NCBI RefSeq assembly: GCF_002895485.1
Contig: NZ_AZRK01000012.1
Location: forward strand, 1-64,000
Length of the DNA stretch: 64,000 nucleotides
From: Petrotoga sp. 9PWA.NaAc.5.4
GTDB lineage: Bacteria; Thermotogota; Thermotogae; Petrotogales; Petrotogaceae
Reading direction: 5' to 3'
Part shown: one piece after another, positions 8,673-18,768 of the stretch
Layout: each line of letters opens with the position of its first letter
How positions within the stretch are numbered: position 1 is the stretch's first letter
Notes under the pieces: generated by a model
Database searches by the model: none
What the model was told of the DNA's origin: nothing
What the model saw: only the letters and a program-made list of their open reading frames with translations
Position numbers and translations under genes: made by a program

Positions 8673-9296
8673 CTAAAACAAAATTATCATTAAAAGATAC
8701 CACAGGTAAGAAACTACTACACCGTAAATAGGTGAAAATACCATTTCTTTATAATTTATCTTTTTTACAAATAAAAATTTGTAAGCTAATCCAGCAGCAA
8801 CAGCTATTAAAACCCAGAGATAATTTCGAGATAAAGCAAAAATATAAATTGCCAATCTTTCGGAGCCACCTATTGTATCTTTTTCTTCTTTACCAAGGAT
8901 GTTGAAAGTTCTAAAAAGATAACTACCAAAACTGGTAGTAGTCACCATACCAACTATGTATAATTGAAAAATTGTGGTTAAATAAGAATTTTGAAAAAAA
9001 GGTTTAAAAATATAAGAAAGAAAAAGGAAAATAGCTAAAAACAGTAATTCATGCAAAAGTTTGGTTTGTTTGGTGTTAATTCTAAATAAATCAAAAGCCA
9101 TGTGTAAAATAATAGAAAGAGGTACTATCAAAAGACCCCATCCTTTAAGCATATCAAAATTAAAAGCTAAAAAAACCAAAATAAGCCAAATTAAATGTTT
9201 ATAGTAATTAGTTCGATCTAAAAATTTTTTTGAATAAACATTAGAAAAAGCAAAATCAGAAACAAAATGACTTAAAAACAACGTTATAGGAAACAT
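8673..9296 (-). CDS. Integral membrane protein, DUF3307-like
   Basis: A 207-residue, strongly hydrophobic protein with six or so predicted membrane segments. It opens FPITLFLSHFVSDFAFSN and contains a conserved-looking H-x-x-x-D pattern in HMAFDLFRINTKQTK. This resembles DUF3307 (HLIGDF.. type) membrane proteins, but I hold that match loosely. Function is unknown. It lies 13 bases downstream of the nicotinate phosphoribosyltransferase gene on the same strand, so it is probably co-transcribed. Confidence 0.6.
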   Translation of the reverse strand: MFPITLFLSHFVSDFAFSNVYSKKFLDRTNYYKHLIWLILVFLAFNFDMLKGWGLLIVPLSIILHMAFDLFRINTKQTKLLHELLFLAIFLFLSYIFKPFFQNSYLTTIFQLYIVGMVTTTSFGSYLFRTFNILGKEEKDTIGGSERLAIYIFALSRNYLWVLIAVAAGLAYKFLFVKKINYKEMVFSPIYGVVVSYLWYLLMIILF

Positions 9297-9309
9297 ACAT
9301 TACCTCCAT

Positions 9310-10617
9310 TTAGTCCCAGTAGTTTTTCGGTACTGTGGTCAGTCTCGAATAATCACCTTTTTTTCTACCAACTTTAGCACAAGGGTTTCCATCAACTTCA
9401 ACTATATCGGCCGTAAAATCTACTTTTTTCTTCAACAAAGAAGAACCAACACCATATAGATCTACCGGTACTTGTAATGTCTCAAAAAGGTCTATTTTTT
9501 CTTCGTCAAAGCCCCCAGAAACCATTATTTTTAAATTTTTCATTCCTAATTTATCAAATTCTGTTCGCGCTCTCCAGACCATTTCTGGATTAACACCTAA
9601 TGAAGATCTATCCTTAGGAACAACAGATTTATCTCTAAGATTACCTGCAGTGTCAAACCTGACAGCCCAAATTTTATTTTTCCCTTCTCCAATAATTTTT
9701 TCTAATTCTCCCGATTCAACATCTGGTTTTTTTCCATAGACATATTCGTAGAAATTTTTTGTTACTTCAATGGTAGTTCCTATTACATCATTATTCCAGT
9801 CTACAAGTACCATCCTATTAACATGCTCATCAATATATTTGTCAAATACAATAGCTGCTTGTGAAGTACTACCGTTGTATGCTGCAATTAAAGCATGAGG
9901 AATGGTTCCTAAGGATTCAACACCCCAGTAGTCTGCGTTTGCATCTGTTGAAACACCAAAAGCACCAGCTTTTAGTGCAGCATAACCGTCGGTGGTTTGA
10001 ACCCAGAAATGATCGAATCGAGCACTAAAAAATAAAATAGGTTTACCTCTTGACGCTCTAACAACTTTTTTGACAGCTGTCGCGGTGCTTGTTGCTCTTG
10101 CCATTACTCCTAATAAAAGTGTTTCAAGATGCCCAAAAAAAGCGGGATTCCCTTGAATAACAAAAACAGGTTCCATATTTTTTGCTTCGTCTCCATCAAA
10201 AAGAGATAAGATCTCTATTTCATCCCATTTATCAACCCATAGATTATTTAAAAGCATTCTTAAATCCCATTTTTGTGAAGTTAATCTTAGCAACTCTTCT
10301 TTGTCCATCCTGGTAGAAGCATCTTGTATAGCTTTTTCTATTCTTAAAATTTCATTAAATAATTCAACTGCTTTTTTTTCATCTTTATAGTAACCTGTAC
10401 CAAATCTTAAAATAGCTAATGCTTCATCTATTCCTACAACTACACAATCACTCCGAGGAAAAAATTGGTAAGTTACATTGACCTTTCTGTTGTCCTTTTT
10501 AAGAACCTCAACATACCTTGTAAAATATTTGTCTGTGTAGTACCCCATTCTAACTTTGTCAATAGGTACCTTAAAAAGGTTAGGGTGTAATCTTTTTGCA
10601 GAATTATTTTGAGACAT
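9310..10617 (-). CDS. pncB: Nicotinate phosphoribosyltransferase
   Basis: The NAD-salvage enzyme that joins nicotinate to PRPP with ATP hydrolysis. About 435 residues. Family-like segments include FFSARFDHFWVQTTDGYAAL, AFGVSTDANADYWGVESLG, GTIPHALIAAYNGS and VSGGFDEEKI, and the C-terminus has VDLYGVGSSLL, the phosphate-binding loop region. The frame is open from 10659, but GAAGGTG stands before the ATG at 10617, giving MSQNNSAKR. The start overlaps the end of ogt by 14 bases, so the two are translationally coupled. Confidence 0.88.
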   Translation of the reverse strand: MSQNNSAKRLHPNLFKVPIDKVRMGYYTDKYFTRYVEVLKKDNRKVNVTYQFFPRSDCVVVGIDEALAILRFGTGYYKDEKKAVELFNEILRIEKAIQDASTRMDKEELLRLTSQKWDLRMLLNNLWVDKWDEIEILSLFDGDEAKNMEPVFVIQGNPAFFGHLETLLLGVMARATSTATAVKKVVRASRGKPILFFSARFDHFWVQTTDGYAALKAGAFGVSTDANADYWGVESLGTIPHALIAAYNGSTSQAAIVFDKYIDEHVNRMVLVDWNNDVIGTTIEVTKNFYEYVYGKKPDVESGELEKIIGEGKNKIWAVRFDTAGNLRDKSVVPKDRSSLGVNPEMVWRARTEFDKLGMKNLKIMVSGGFDEEKIDLFETLQVPVDLYGVGSSLLKKKVDFTADIVEVDGNPCAKVGRKKGDYSRLTTVPKNYWD

Positions 10618-11095
10618 ATATTTTTTCACCTTCTTTTCTATAATTATGTCGTTTTTCAATATTTAACAAAAAAATTTTCCATGCAACTCCTGACGAATAA
10701 TTTCCAATATTTCCATCGCTCTTAATTACTCTATGGCAAGGAATAATTATAGGCAAAGGATTATTTTTCATAAGTGACCCTACAGCTCTATAAGCTTTGG
10801 GATTCTCAGATCTAATAGCCAATTCTTTATATGTTAACACACAACCTTTTTTTGTATTATAAAGCTCTTGGTATACTTTTTTTGCGAAAACAGTCTTACC
10901 CGGTAAAACAAAGAATTCTTCCGGAACTCTTTCCAAATCTCCAAATAAAAAATTATACAAAAGCTCAAAATATGTTTTTGTATACTTATCAAATTTATTT
11001 CCGAGTTTTTCATTCTTAAGATGTACTTTTGTAATTTTAGTGTTTTCTATAAAAACAACAATACTTCCAACCTCAACTTCTATTATAAATTTCAT
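10604..11095 (-). CDS. ogt: Methylated-DNA--protein-cysteine methyltransferase
   Basis: A 163-residue suicide DNA-repair protein that removes alkyl groups from O6-alkylguanine. The active-site motif is PIIIPCHRVIKSDGNIGNYS, containing the PCHR with the acceptor cysteine. The upstream helix-turn-helix segment AYRAVGSLMKNNP carries the arginine finger region. Start and stop overlap the neighbours on both sides (ATGA-type overlap with smc), so it is within an operon. The N-terminal domain is short and poorly conserved, as usual for the family. Confidence 0.93.
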   Translation of the reverse strand: MKFIIEVEVGSIVVFIENTKITKVHLKNEKLGNKFDKYTKTYFELLYNFLFGDLERVPEEFFVLPGKTVFAKKVYQELYNTKKGCVLTYKELAIRSENPKAYRAVGSLMKNNPLPIIIPCHRVIKSDGNIGNYSSGVAWKIFLLNIEKRHNYRKEGEKIYVSK

Positions 11096-14000
11096 CTTTC
11101 AAGCTCCTTAAAATCGACAGGAACTACAAAGGTTATACCATCTCTCATTGTTATTCCATAAAAAACTTCTGCAATTTCCATAACCAATTTATTGTGAGTT
11201 ATTATTAAAAATTGTGATTTTTGAGCATTTTCAACTATTAGGTCAGCAATCTTAGAAGCATTTATATCATCTAATGGCGCATCAATTTCATCTAAGATAT
11301 AAAAAGGGCTTGGATTTAAATTCATTAATGCAAACAAAAAAGCAATAGCTATTAAGGCTTTTTCTCCACCGGAAAAAAGAGACAACTTTTGGAAGTTTCT
11401 TCCAGCCTTTTTAACGGATATTTGTATCCCTTTTTCAAATGATTTACCTTCACCTATTTGTTTTAGCTCACCAAATCCATTACTGAAAAGTTTTGAAATA
11501 AAATGTCCAAACTCTTTATTCAATTCTTCAAAAAATTTACTATACTGTGTTTCCGCTTCTTCATCAAGTTTTAAAATAGAATTTTTTAGAGAATTTATTG
11601 AATTTAAAATATCTTCTTTGTTTTTCCTATTTTCTTCATATTCTTTTTCTACTTCTTCATATTCGTTTAATACTGTCAAATCAACGGATCCAAGTTTTCT
11701 GAGAGATTCTTCTAAATCTTTAATTCTATTTTCTAAAGCCTTTATATCGCTTTCAAGTAATTCTTTTAATTCAAATTCATTTTCGTTTATATCAAGATTT
11801 CGGGCTTTTTCTTTAAGAAATTCTATCTTATGTTCTGTTTCTTTTATTTCAAACTCTATCTTTTGGTTTTTACTTCTTAATTCATTCACCATTTCTTTAA
11901 GTTTGTTTCTTTCGTTTTCATATTTTTCCAAATCTTGAGATTTATTATACTTTCCACTTCTACTTTTCTTCATAATATCAAATAACTTTGTTATTTCATC
12001 ATTTAAAAATGTTTTTTCTTGTTCTATTTGAAGAAGAGTCGCTCTAATTTTTTTGACTTCTTCCTCTATTCTGATGGATTCTGTAGTAGATTGTTCAATT
12101 TGTTCTTTAAGCGTCTCTAATTCCTTGGATAAATTTATTTTTTGAGATTGATAAAAATCATATTTTTCTTTTAAACTTTTCAATTCCATAGAATCGCTCA
12201 ATAATTCTTTTTCGAGATCTTCCAAAGTTCTTTTTCCCTTAGCAACTTCTTCAGTTGTTTTTTTGAATTCTTCTTGAATTTTGGAGTATTCTTCTTGACT
12301 TTTAGCAAGTTCATTGTTCATAACATTAATTTGCTGAAGTTGCTGTTTATTTTCCTCTTCAAAATTCACAAGTTTTTCTTCAATTTGTTCTAATTGATTT
12401 GTTATATCTAAAATGTCCTCTTTTATATTTTTAAAATTAGAATCATGGATACTTTTTTTTGCAAAGATATCTCTCAAATCATCTTTCAATTTTTCTAATT
12501 TTTCTTTTTTATTAGATATTTCTGCCTTTAAACTTTCAAAGATTGATATCTTGTTTTTCAATTCGCTTTTAACTGCTAAAAGTCTTTTTTCGGTTTCAGT
12601 AAGTTCCCTTTTTCTTTTTAAAAGGGTAGAAGAATAATCATATTTAGATTTTCCTCCGGTTATTGCTCCGTAACTTGATACTAATTCTCCGCTTAAAGTC
12701 ACAATATTTCCATTATAATTCATTTTTGATAAATTAATTGCTGTCTCAATGTTATCAACAAGTAAAGCATTAGAAAAAACATATTCCATAACTTTTTTAT
12801 ATTTATCATCAAAGTTTATCAGATTTATTAAAAATCCAATTGTACCAGGTTCGTTTAAATATTTTTCTTTCAATATCAAATTGGTTTTTAATAAATCAAG
12901 AGGTAAAAAGGTAATTTTCCCGCTGTTATTTTGTTTTAGATGATTTAAATATTTTTTTGCTTGGTTAGAGTCCTTTATAACAATATTTTGTAATCTTGAA
13001 CCAGCGATGGTTGAAACAGCTTCTTCGTATTTTTCATCTGTTTCTATTAAATTAGCAACTACGTCCACTACGTTTGGGTCGTCTTTAAAAGTTTTGAAAA
13101 AGTCCTTAGTTATCCCTGAAAATCCTTCATATTCATTAATTTGTTTTTGCAAAGATTCATAAGAATAATGAAGACTTTTTTCTTCTTGAATTAGATTATC
13201 TAATTCTTTAGATAAGTTTTTATATTTTTCTTCTATGTTTTTTAACTCATCAGTTTCTTTTTTAGATAACGTTTCAAATTTAGCTTGAGCATCTTTTGTA
13301 TGCATTAATTCATTTTCTATTTCTTGCAATTTTTCTAAATTTTTCTTCTTTCTATTTTCTAAAGTGGTTTTTTGTTCTTTTAATAGATTAATTTTGTTTT
13401 GGTTGTTTAAAGTTTTTTTATCATATTCATTGATTTTTTCTTGTAAAGATTTTATGTTTAAAGTTAAAGTATTTAAATCTGATTGAAAAGTTCTCATCTT
13501 TTTTTCTAAAAGTTCTATATTACTTATAAGTTTTTTCTTAGTTTCTTCTTTTAGAGAAAACTCTTTTTCTTTTTTTTCTTTTAACTTTTTGAATTCTTCT
13601 TCTTGTGAGGCAGTTTCTTTTAACTTTTTTTCCAAAGAACTTATATTTTCTTTTAAAGATGTATTTTGCCAATTTTTATTCATAAGTTTTGAATTATAAT
13701 TATTAAGTTCTTCAGTTAATTTTTCTTTTTCATCTTCAATATTTTGTAGCCTTTTTCTGTAACTTTCTACAAGATCCCCGTTTTTGGTTAATTCTTCATC
13801 AACATTCTCCATTTCGTCTTTTAGACTTCTATAATTTCTCTCAACCTCGAACAATTTTGTCAGTAACTCTTTTATTTTTTGCTCATTATCATTTAATTGA
13901 ATTTCACGTTCTTTTATCTCTTTAATAAGTGAAATTTTAGAAGAGCCAAAATATACTTTCCCGATTCTTTGTATTTCATTCACATATTCCAAATATTTTT

Positions 14001-14616
14001 TAGCTCTTCCAGCTCTAATTGCGAGCGATTTTAGTCTTTTATCTATAACAAATAATAAATCATTCACTCTTTCTAAATTTTCTTGGGACTTTTCTAAAAG
14101 AATCAACGAATTCTTCTTTTTTTCAAGATATCTTGAGATATTAGAGGCGTCTAAAACTATGTCTCTAATATTTTCAGCAGATGAATTTACTATTTCTCCT
14201 ATTTGCCCTTGTCCGATTATTGAATAAAAATTTTTACCCAGTCCATTGTCAAAGACATTCTGCAAATCTTTTAGCGTAACCAATTTGTTGTTCACAAAAT
14301 ATTTATTGGACGAGTCTTTTTCTAAAACTTTTGAAATTTTAACAAGTTTTTTTTCTTTATCTTCTAAAACTAAGGAAACTTTCGCTTGATTTGATGAATC
14401 ATGTCCATTATTTCCAATGAAAAGTATGTCGGATTTTTCAGAAATTCTAATTTGTTTCTGAGATTGTTCTCCTAATAGCCACCTTATAGCATCAACGATA
14501 TTCGATTTTCCTGAACCGTTGGGACCAACTATAGCTATAATATTTTTATCTAAGTTAAAAACAGTCCTTTTCGCAAAACTTTTAAAGCCTTCTATCTCTA
14601 ATGAAAGAAGTTTCAA
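11092..14616 (-). CDS. smc: Chromosome segregation ATPase SMC
   Basis: A 1174-residue condensin subunit that organises and segregates the chromosome with ScpA/ScpB. Walker A is GPNGSGKSNIVDAIRWLLGE near residue 31, followed by long heptad-rich coiled coil. A hinge (about residues 500-660) contains EGFSGITKDFF and a GAITGGK segment. A second coiled coil follows, then the signature LSLFSGGEKALIAIAF and Walker B FYILDEIDAPLDD. Full length for the family. The ATG abuts the uracil-DNA glycosylase stop. scpA/scpB are not in the window. Confidence 0.97.
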   Translation of the reverse strand: MKLLSLEIEGFKSFAKRTVFNLDKNIIAIVGPNGSGKSNIVDAIRWLLGEQSQKQIRISEKSDILFIGNNGHDSSNQAKVSLVLEDKEKKLVKISKVLEKDSSNKYFVNNKLVTLKDLQNVFDNGLGKNFYSIIGQGQIGEIVNSSAENIRDIVLDASNISRYLEKKKNSLILLEKSQENLERVNDLLFVIDKRLKSLAIRAGRAKKYLEYVNEIQRIGKVYFGSSKISLIKEIKEREIQLNDNEQKIKELLTKLFEVERNYRSLKDEMENVDEELTKNGDLVESYRKRLQNIEDEKEKLTEELNNYNSKLMNKNWQNTSLKENISSLEKKLKETASQEEEFKKLKEKKEKEFSLKEETKKKLISNIELLEKKMRTFQSDLNTLTLNIKSLQEKINEYDKKTLNNQNKINLLKEQKTTLENRKKKNLEKLQEIENELMHTKDAQAKFETLSKKETDELKNIEEKYKNLSKELDNLIQEEKSLHYSYESLQKQINEYEGFSGITKDFFKTFKDDPNVVDVVANLIETDEKYEEAVSTIAGSRLQNIVIKDSNQAKKYLNHLKQNNSGKITFLPLDLLKTNLILKEKYLNEPGTIGFLINLINFDDKYKKVMEYVFSNALLVDNIETAINLSKMNYNGNIVTLSGELVSSYGAITGGKSKYDYSSTLLKRKRELTETEKRLLAVKSELKNKISIFESLKAEISNKKEKLEKLKDDLRDIFAKKSIHDSNFKNIKEDILDITNQLEQIEEKLVNFEEENKQQLQQINVMNNELAKSQEEYSKIQEEFKKTTEEVAKGKRTLEDLEKELLSDSMELKSLKEKYDFYQSQKINLSKELETLKEQIEQSTTESIRIEEEVKKIRATLLQIEQEKTFLNDEITKLFDIMKKSRSGKYNKSQDLEKYENERNKLKEMVNELRSKNQKIEFEIKETEHKIEFLKEKARNLDINENEFELKELLESDIKALENRIKDLEESLRKLGSVDLTVLNEYEEVEKEYEENRKNKEDILNSINSLKNSILKLDEEAETQYSKFFEELNKEFGHFISKLFSNGFGELKQIGEGKSFEKGIQISVKKAGRNFQKLSLFSGGEKALIAIAFLFALMNLNPSPFYILDEIDAPLDDINASKIADLIVENAQKSQFLIITHNKLVMEIAEVFYGITMRDGITFVVPVDFKELER

Positions 14617-15291
14617 TTAAATCCCTCCAGAGGATTCCAAACTCCTAATTTGTTCCTCTATTTTTTGAATAACTTCTTCTACTGCCTTACCTTGGATCAA
14701 AGCTCGATACATGATTCCTATAGCTTTCATATCAAGGTATGCAAACCATTTTGGAGAACCTTTAGAACTGCTTTGATTTCTTAACAAATAACTGGGGTGA
14801 AAAGTTGCAAAAATTTTTATATTTCCATACCAATCAAAAAAATGTCCTCTTTCCTCTGTTATTTTACTTTTTCCTGTGAAGTAATTCAAAGGAGTATTTC
14901 CAAGAGTAACTATAACTTGAGGTTTAATAGTTATTATTTGAGCATCAAGATAAGACTGACAAGCGACTATTTCTTCACTTGTTGGGACTCTATTTTGCGG
15001 AGGACGACATTTTACTATATTTGTGATAAACACATCTTTTCTTTCCAATTTTGCTAAGTCTTTCAACATTTTTTCAAGCAATTGACCGGCTTTGCCTACA
15101 AAAGGTTCACCCATAGCATCTTCGTCTGCCCCTGGACCTTCACCCACAAACATTATTGGCGAGTCAACATTTCCTGAACCAGCAACAGTATTCGTTCTTG
15201 ATAGGTATAGAGGACATTTCTCACATTTTTCAATTCTATTAGCTATCATTTCTAATCTTTCTTTTTTTTCTTCATTTCCATATAAGATCAT
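14617..15291 (-). CDS. Uracil-DNA glycosylase, family 4 (Fe-S)
   Basis: Excises uracil produced by cytosine deamination, important at high temperature. About 224 residues. The iron-sulfur cysteines appear as CEKCPLYLSRT near the N-terminus, with VKCRPPQNR and IVACQSYL further on. The catalytic motif region is FVGEGPGADEDAMGEPFVG, and the second active-site motif is TFHPSYLLRN. The frame is open from an ATG at 15306, but GGGAGAG follows that codon and places the start at the ATG at 15291. It sits between smc and the Lpt fusion gene in the same operon. Confidence 0.92.
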   Translation of the reverse strand: MILYGNEEKKERLEMIANRIEKCEKCPLYLSRTNTVAGSGNVDSPIMFVGEGPGADEDAMGEPFVGKAGQLLEKMLKDLAKLERKDVFITNIVKCRPPQNRVPTSEEIVACQSYLDAQIITIKPQVIVTLGNTPLNYFTGKSKITEERGHFFDWYGNIKIFATFHPSYLLRNQSSSKGSPKWFAYLDMKAIGIMYRALIQGKAVEEVIQKIEEQIRSLESSGGI

Positions 15292-15317
15292 CAAAATCTC
15301 TCCCATTATTAGTTAAT

Positions 15318-18300
15318 TTATAAGAGTCCAAATTCTATTCCTTCACTACCGAAGGTAACGTTTTTATCCGGAATGTAGTTAATAAAAAACATAAAACTAA
15401 AAGATGTAAGCATAGGTTGAGGCAATACAGAAAATTTTGCATTAAATCTAACAGTCCAGCATACTATTTGTTTTTGTATTTGAAACTCTGTGAAATCCCA
15501 AGTGTTGTTTTTTAAGTCATAGTTGAAATAAGCTGAAGCAAACTCACTTTTATCTCTATTGATTATTTGAAACCCTGACTTTATAAAATCTGAAAGACTA
15601 TACTGAAAATCTAAACCAAATGAATATTCGGAATTTTTCTCCAAAAAGTTTAAATTTAGATCGTATAAAGTGTATTCATTCTTCATATCAAAATTTCCAA
15701 ATATTTTATTATCGTTATAATAAAAAGTATAATTAGTTGAAATTTCAGGAATGATATCTACAAATGTTTTTTCATGAATATATAAATTATAATCTAATTG
15801 CAATCTGTTTCGTTGATATCTAATAATTTCTCTATTTTTTAAGTATTCGATCTTTTTTTCTTCTTGATGCAAAACATCAAATTCACTTCTATGTGTATAG
15901 TTGGTAAATGTATTTGTAAGTCTTACGCTTGTCTTATCAAGGAAAATATTGTCAGAATCTTCCACGTTAAAGTAAGACTTTGTATATAATGTATTATTAG
16001 ATCCCAATATTTTTATTTGACTTTGATTATCCAGGATTAAAGAACTTAATTCAGGAAACTCTGTTTTATTGAGTAAATTATAAGATCTACTTAATTTGGT
16101 ATAATTTGAAAAGTTGTTGTTAAAAAGGGAAAAAGAATATCCTATATAATCATTATAATTCAATTGATCAGTTGCACTTGGAGTAAGGGAATTTTCTAAA
16201 ACTTTAACATATTCTAACGAATTTCCTAAATCGAAATTGTACAAATTTATATCTATACCTGGTTTTAGACTATATTCAAATAAGGTTTTTCCATCTGAAT
16301 AAACATCATTGGGGATAAAATCCCTTGTATGATTAAACCTTAAACCTGTTTGCATATTCAAATCTAAATTAAAATTGTTTGTTTGATATTCAAACAAGGA
16401 ATCTCTATAAGAGAAAGTATTTTGAGTACTAAGTCTATTCTTTGTGGTGGTAGTTGATTGATTTGTAAAGTTATAATTGAAATTACCATACGAATTAGCA
16501 AAACCAGAGTATAAATTATATTTTCCCGCTAATTCTAAGTGATTTTCTTTGTTGTTCCATATTTCTGAAAAAGGTAAGTCTGAAATATCACCATATGAAC
16601 GAGAATTAAATGTTAGTTTTGATAGAGATAACAAAGATCTTCCATATCTTTTTTGTAATGCTTGAGTTTCCAAATTCAAAAATAGTATATCTTCGAATCC
16701 ATCTTCATTCCATTGAATATACGAATTTATATTTTTTAGATCCCCCAAATTTGTTTTTAGTGTGGGAATGTTTAACGACAAAAGAGATTGATTTGTATAG
16801 GGGTTCACTTTAAACTCTAATTTTGCCGGTTTTTTATTCTTCTCTTCAAAAAATTGATAATACAGCCCTAGGTTACCGTTAGATTTCAATATTTCTGAGA
16901 AAAAGAATAATTCTCCTGATAAAAAAGGTACACCATATCTTAAAACATAACTATCATAAAAAGCACCCGTTTTTAAATTGTTTGTGGATGTGTTTGAAAA
17001 GTGAAATTTTGATCCGTTATCAAATTTATAATTAATCTCAGTTGTAATATCTATTTGATTTTCACCGTAATTAAAGGTTAATGAGAATGGTTCATCTTCA
17101 TCTGGTGATAGAGTTTGAAAATAAAAAGGCAAATATAAAACAGGAACCCCAAAAAAGCTGAGGGTTAAATCTCTTGCAATTAAAAAATAACCTGGATAAA
17201 TATCAACTTTTTTAGCCGAAAAATAGTATGTTACGCATTCTTCACAAGTGGTTAACCGAGTTTCTTTAGCTTGAATAGTATTTTCATCAACTGGTTTTTC
17301 TATTTTATCAGACCATATTTTTATATTAACTTCTTTTTCTCCTTGATATTTTTGAACAGTGTAAGAATTTAAGAAAACGACAGAATCTTCTTCAAAATTC
17401 ACGGTTATTTCAGATGCTTGGATTGAAATATCTTCATATAAATAATTTACGTTTCCATAAAATGTTGCAGATTTTATGGTTCCGTCATTTTTTAACTCTC
17501 CTTGAGCCCTATCTGATTTTATAATAGACCCTTCGTATACGACATAAACGTTATCTTCCAAGATCAATAAATTATCTCTCAAGTAAAAAAAATCAGCAGT
17601 TATATTAACAGGACTCGGAAAAGCCGAGATACTAACTATTATTATCAAAATTAAAGGCAATATTCTTCTTAAAGGTTCTAAGAGTTTATAAGAAAACTTT
17701 GTATCTAATATTAAAAACAAAAAAAGTCCAATGGCACCAAATATGATGTTTGGTATCCAAGCTGCAATTAATGGATCGATAATTTTTTCTTTACCTAAAG
17801 CACTTAACCATGCTCCTGATCCTTGATATATTATTACAAGAACAAAAGTAATTATTACACTCCATGACTTACTTGACAAATTTAAAAACAAAGATAAAGC
17901 TATTCCTAAAACACAAATGACAAGAGGAGCTAAAGAATTTGCAAATTTTGATTGATAAGAAACAACAAGTCCTGAAACATCCAAACCTAATTTTGAAAAA
18001 GTTTGTATCTTTTCTTTCAATTCTTTTGAGGTCATTTCATTAGCACCTTTTGAAAGGTTTAAAAATTCTTCAACTTCTTGGTCTATATCAAGTTCAAGCT
18101 GCTCAAATGAAACATCTAAATCTAAAAAGCCATCTTTATTGGTTTTAAACATTTTTCCATTTTTCATATACCAACCATCTGGGGCTTTTTGAGCTTCTTG
18201 AGCATTAAAAACGGTAGTATAGTTCTTTCCAACTTCGTACAATAAAACATCGTATAGAATACCGTTTTCTCGATCTAATTGTTTTACAAAAAGATACCTT

Positions 18301-18767
18301 CCATCTCCCACATTGACAAATTGATTTTCTTCAATTTGTGCCTGTGGTCTTTGATAGACGTATAGTGCCATAACCTCTTTAGCTTTATAATTTGATTTAG
18401 GGACTATAGTATCAAAAAGAGCAAAAGTAAAAAAACAAAGAATTAAAGATATTACAACAAAAGGGATTACAAATTTCTTCATGGGAATACCCAAGGTTTG
18501 CAAAGCTATTATTTCATTAGCAGAAGAAAGTTTTGAAACGACCCAAAATACGGCAAATAAAACACCTACCGGAATCCCCATAGATATAAAGTAAGGAAGA
18601 TGGTACCAAATTAAAACTAATAGTTTTGAAAAACCAACGTTGTTTCTTACTATTATTTCTGATAGTTGGTACAATAGTTCAACACTTACAAAAACAATAA
18701 AAGCTATTATTCCCATCAAGAAAGGAGGTATAAACTCTTTTGAAACATATTTAAAGAGCTTTTTCAT
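15318..18767 (-). CDS. LptF/LptG permease fused to LptA/LptD (OstA-type) domain and beta-barrel
   Basis: A 1149-residue protein. Residues 1-~355 form an LptF/G (YjgP/YjgQ) permease: three helices, a periplasmic beta-rich domain (about 130-265), then three more helices. A seventh hydrophobic segment (about 367-383) leads into an OstA-like region (about 386-540) with motifs such as LILEDNVYVVYEGSIIKSDR, AQGELKND and FYGNV. Then comes LSFFGVPVLYLPFYF, typical of LptD between its jellyroll and barrel. The remaining ~580 residues are alternating beta-strands rich in Asn, Tyr, Phe and Ser, consistent with an outer-membrane barrel. There is no break in the frame. It may join inner- and outer-membrane parts of a lipid-transport bridge in one chain. 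An AGGAG precedes the ATG; the stop of the PhoU-like gene sits one base away. Confidence 0.85.
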   Translation of the reverse strand: MKKLFKYVSKEFIPPFLMGIIAFIVFVSVELLYQLSEIIVRNNVGFSKLLVLIWYHLPYFISMGIPVGVLFAVFWVVSKLSSANEIIALQTLGIPMKKFVIPFVVISLILCFFTFALFDTIVPKSNYKAKEVMALYVYQRPQAQIEENQFVNVGDGRYLFVKQLDRENGILYDVLLYEVGKNYTTVFNAQEAQKAPDGWYMKNGKMFKTNKDGFLDLDVSFEQLELDIDQEVEEFLNLSKGANEMTSKELKEKIQTFSKLGLDVSGLVVSYQSKFANSLAPLVICVLGIALSLFLNLSSKSWSVIITFVLVIIYQGSGAWLSALGKEKIIDPLIAAWIPNIIFGAIGLFLFLILDTKFSYKLLEPLRRILPLILIIIVSISAFPSPVNITADFFYLRDNLLILEDNVYVVYEGSIIKSDRAQGELKNDGTIKSATFYGNVNYLYEDISIQASEITVNFEEDSVVFLNSYTVQKYQGEKEVNIKIWSDKIEKPVDENTIQAKETRLTTCEECVTYYFSAKKVDIYPGYFLIARDLTLSFFGVPVLYLPFYFQTLSPDEDEPFSLTFNYGENQIDITTEINYKFDNGSKFHFSNTSTNNLKTGAFYDSYVLRYGVPFLSGELFFFSEILKSNGNLGLYYQFFEEKNKKPAKLEFKVNPYTNQSLLSLNIPTLKTNLGDLKNINSYIQWNEDGFEDILFLNLETQALQKRYGRSLLSLSKLTFNSRSYGDISDLPFSEIWNNKENHLELAGKYNLYSGFANSYGNFNYNFTNQSTTTTKNRLSTQNTFSYRDSLFEYQTNNFNLDLNMQTGLRFNHTRDFIPNDVYSDGKTLFEYSLKPGIDINLYNFDLGNSLEYVKVLENSLTPSATDQLNYNDYIGYSFSLFNNNFSNYTKLSRSYNLLNKTEFPELSSLILDNQSQIKILGSNNTLYTKSYFNVEDSDNIFLDKTSVRLTNTFTNYTHRSEFDVLHQEEKKIEYLKNREIIRYQRNRLQLDYNLYIHEKTFVDIIPEISTNYTFYYNDNKIFGNFDMKNEYTLYDLNLNFLEKNSEYSFGLDFQYSLSDFIKSGFQIINRDKSEFASAYFNYDLKNNTWDFTEFQIQKQIVCWTVRFNAKFSVLPQPMLTSFSFMFFINYIPDKNVTFGSEGIEFGLL

Positions 18768-18768
18768 T

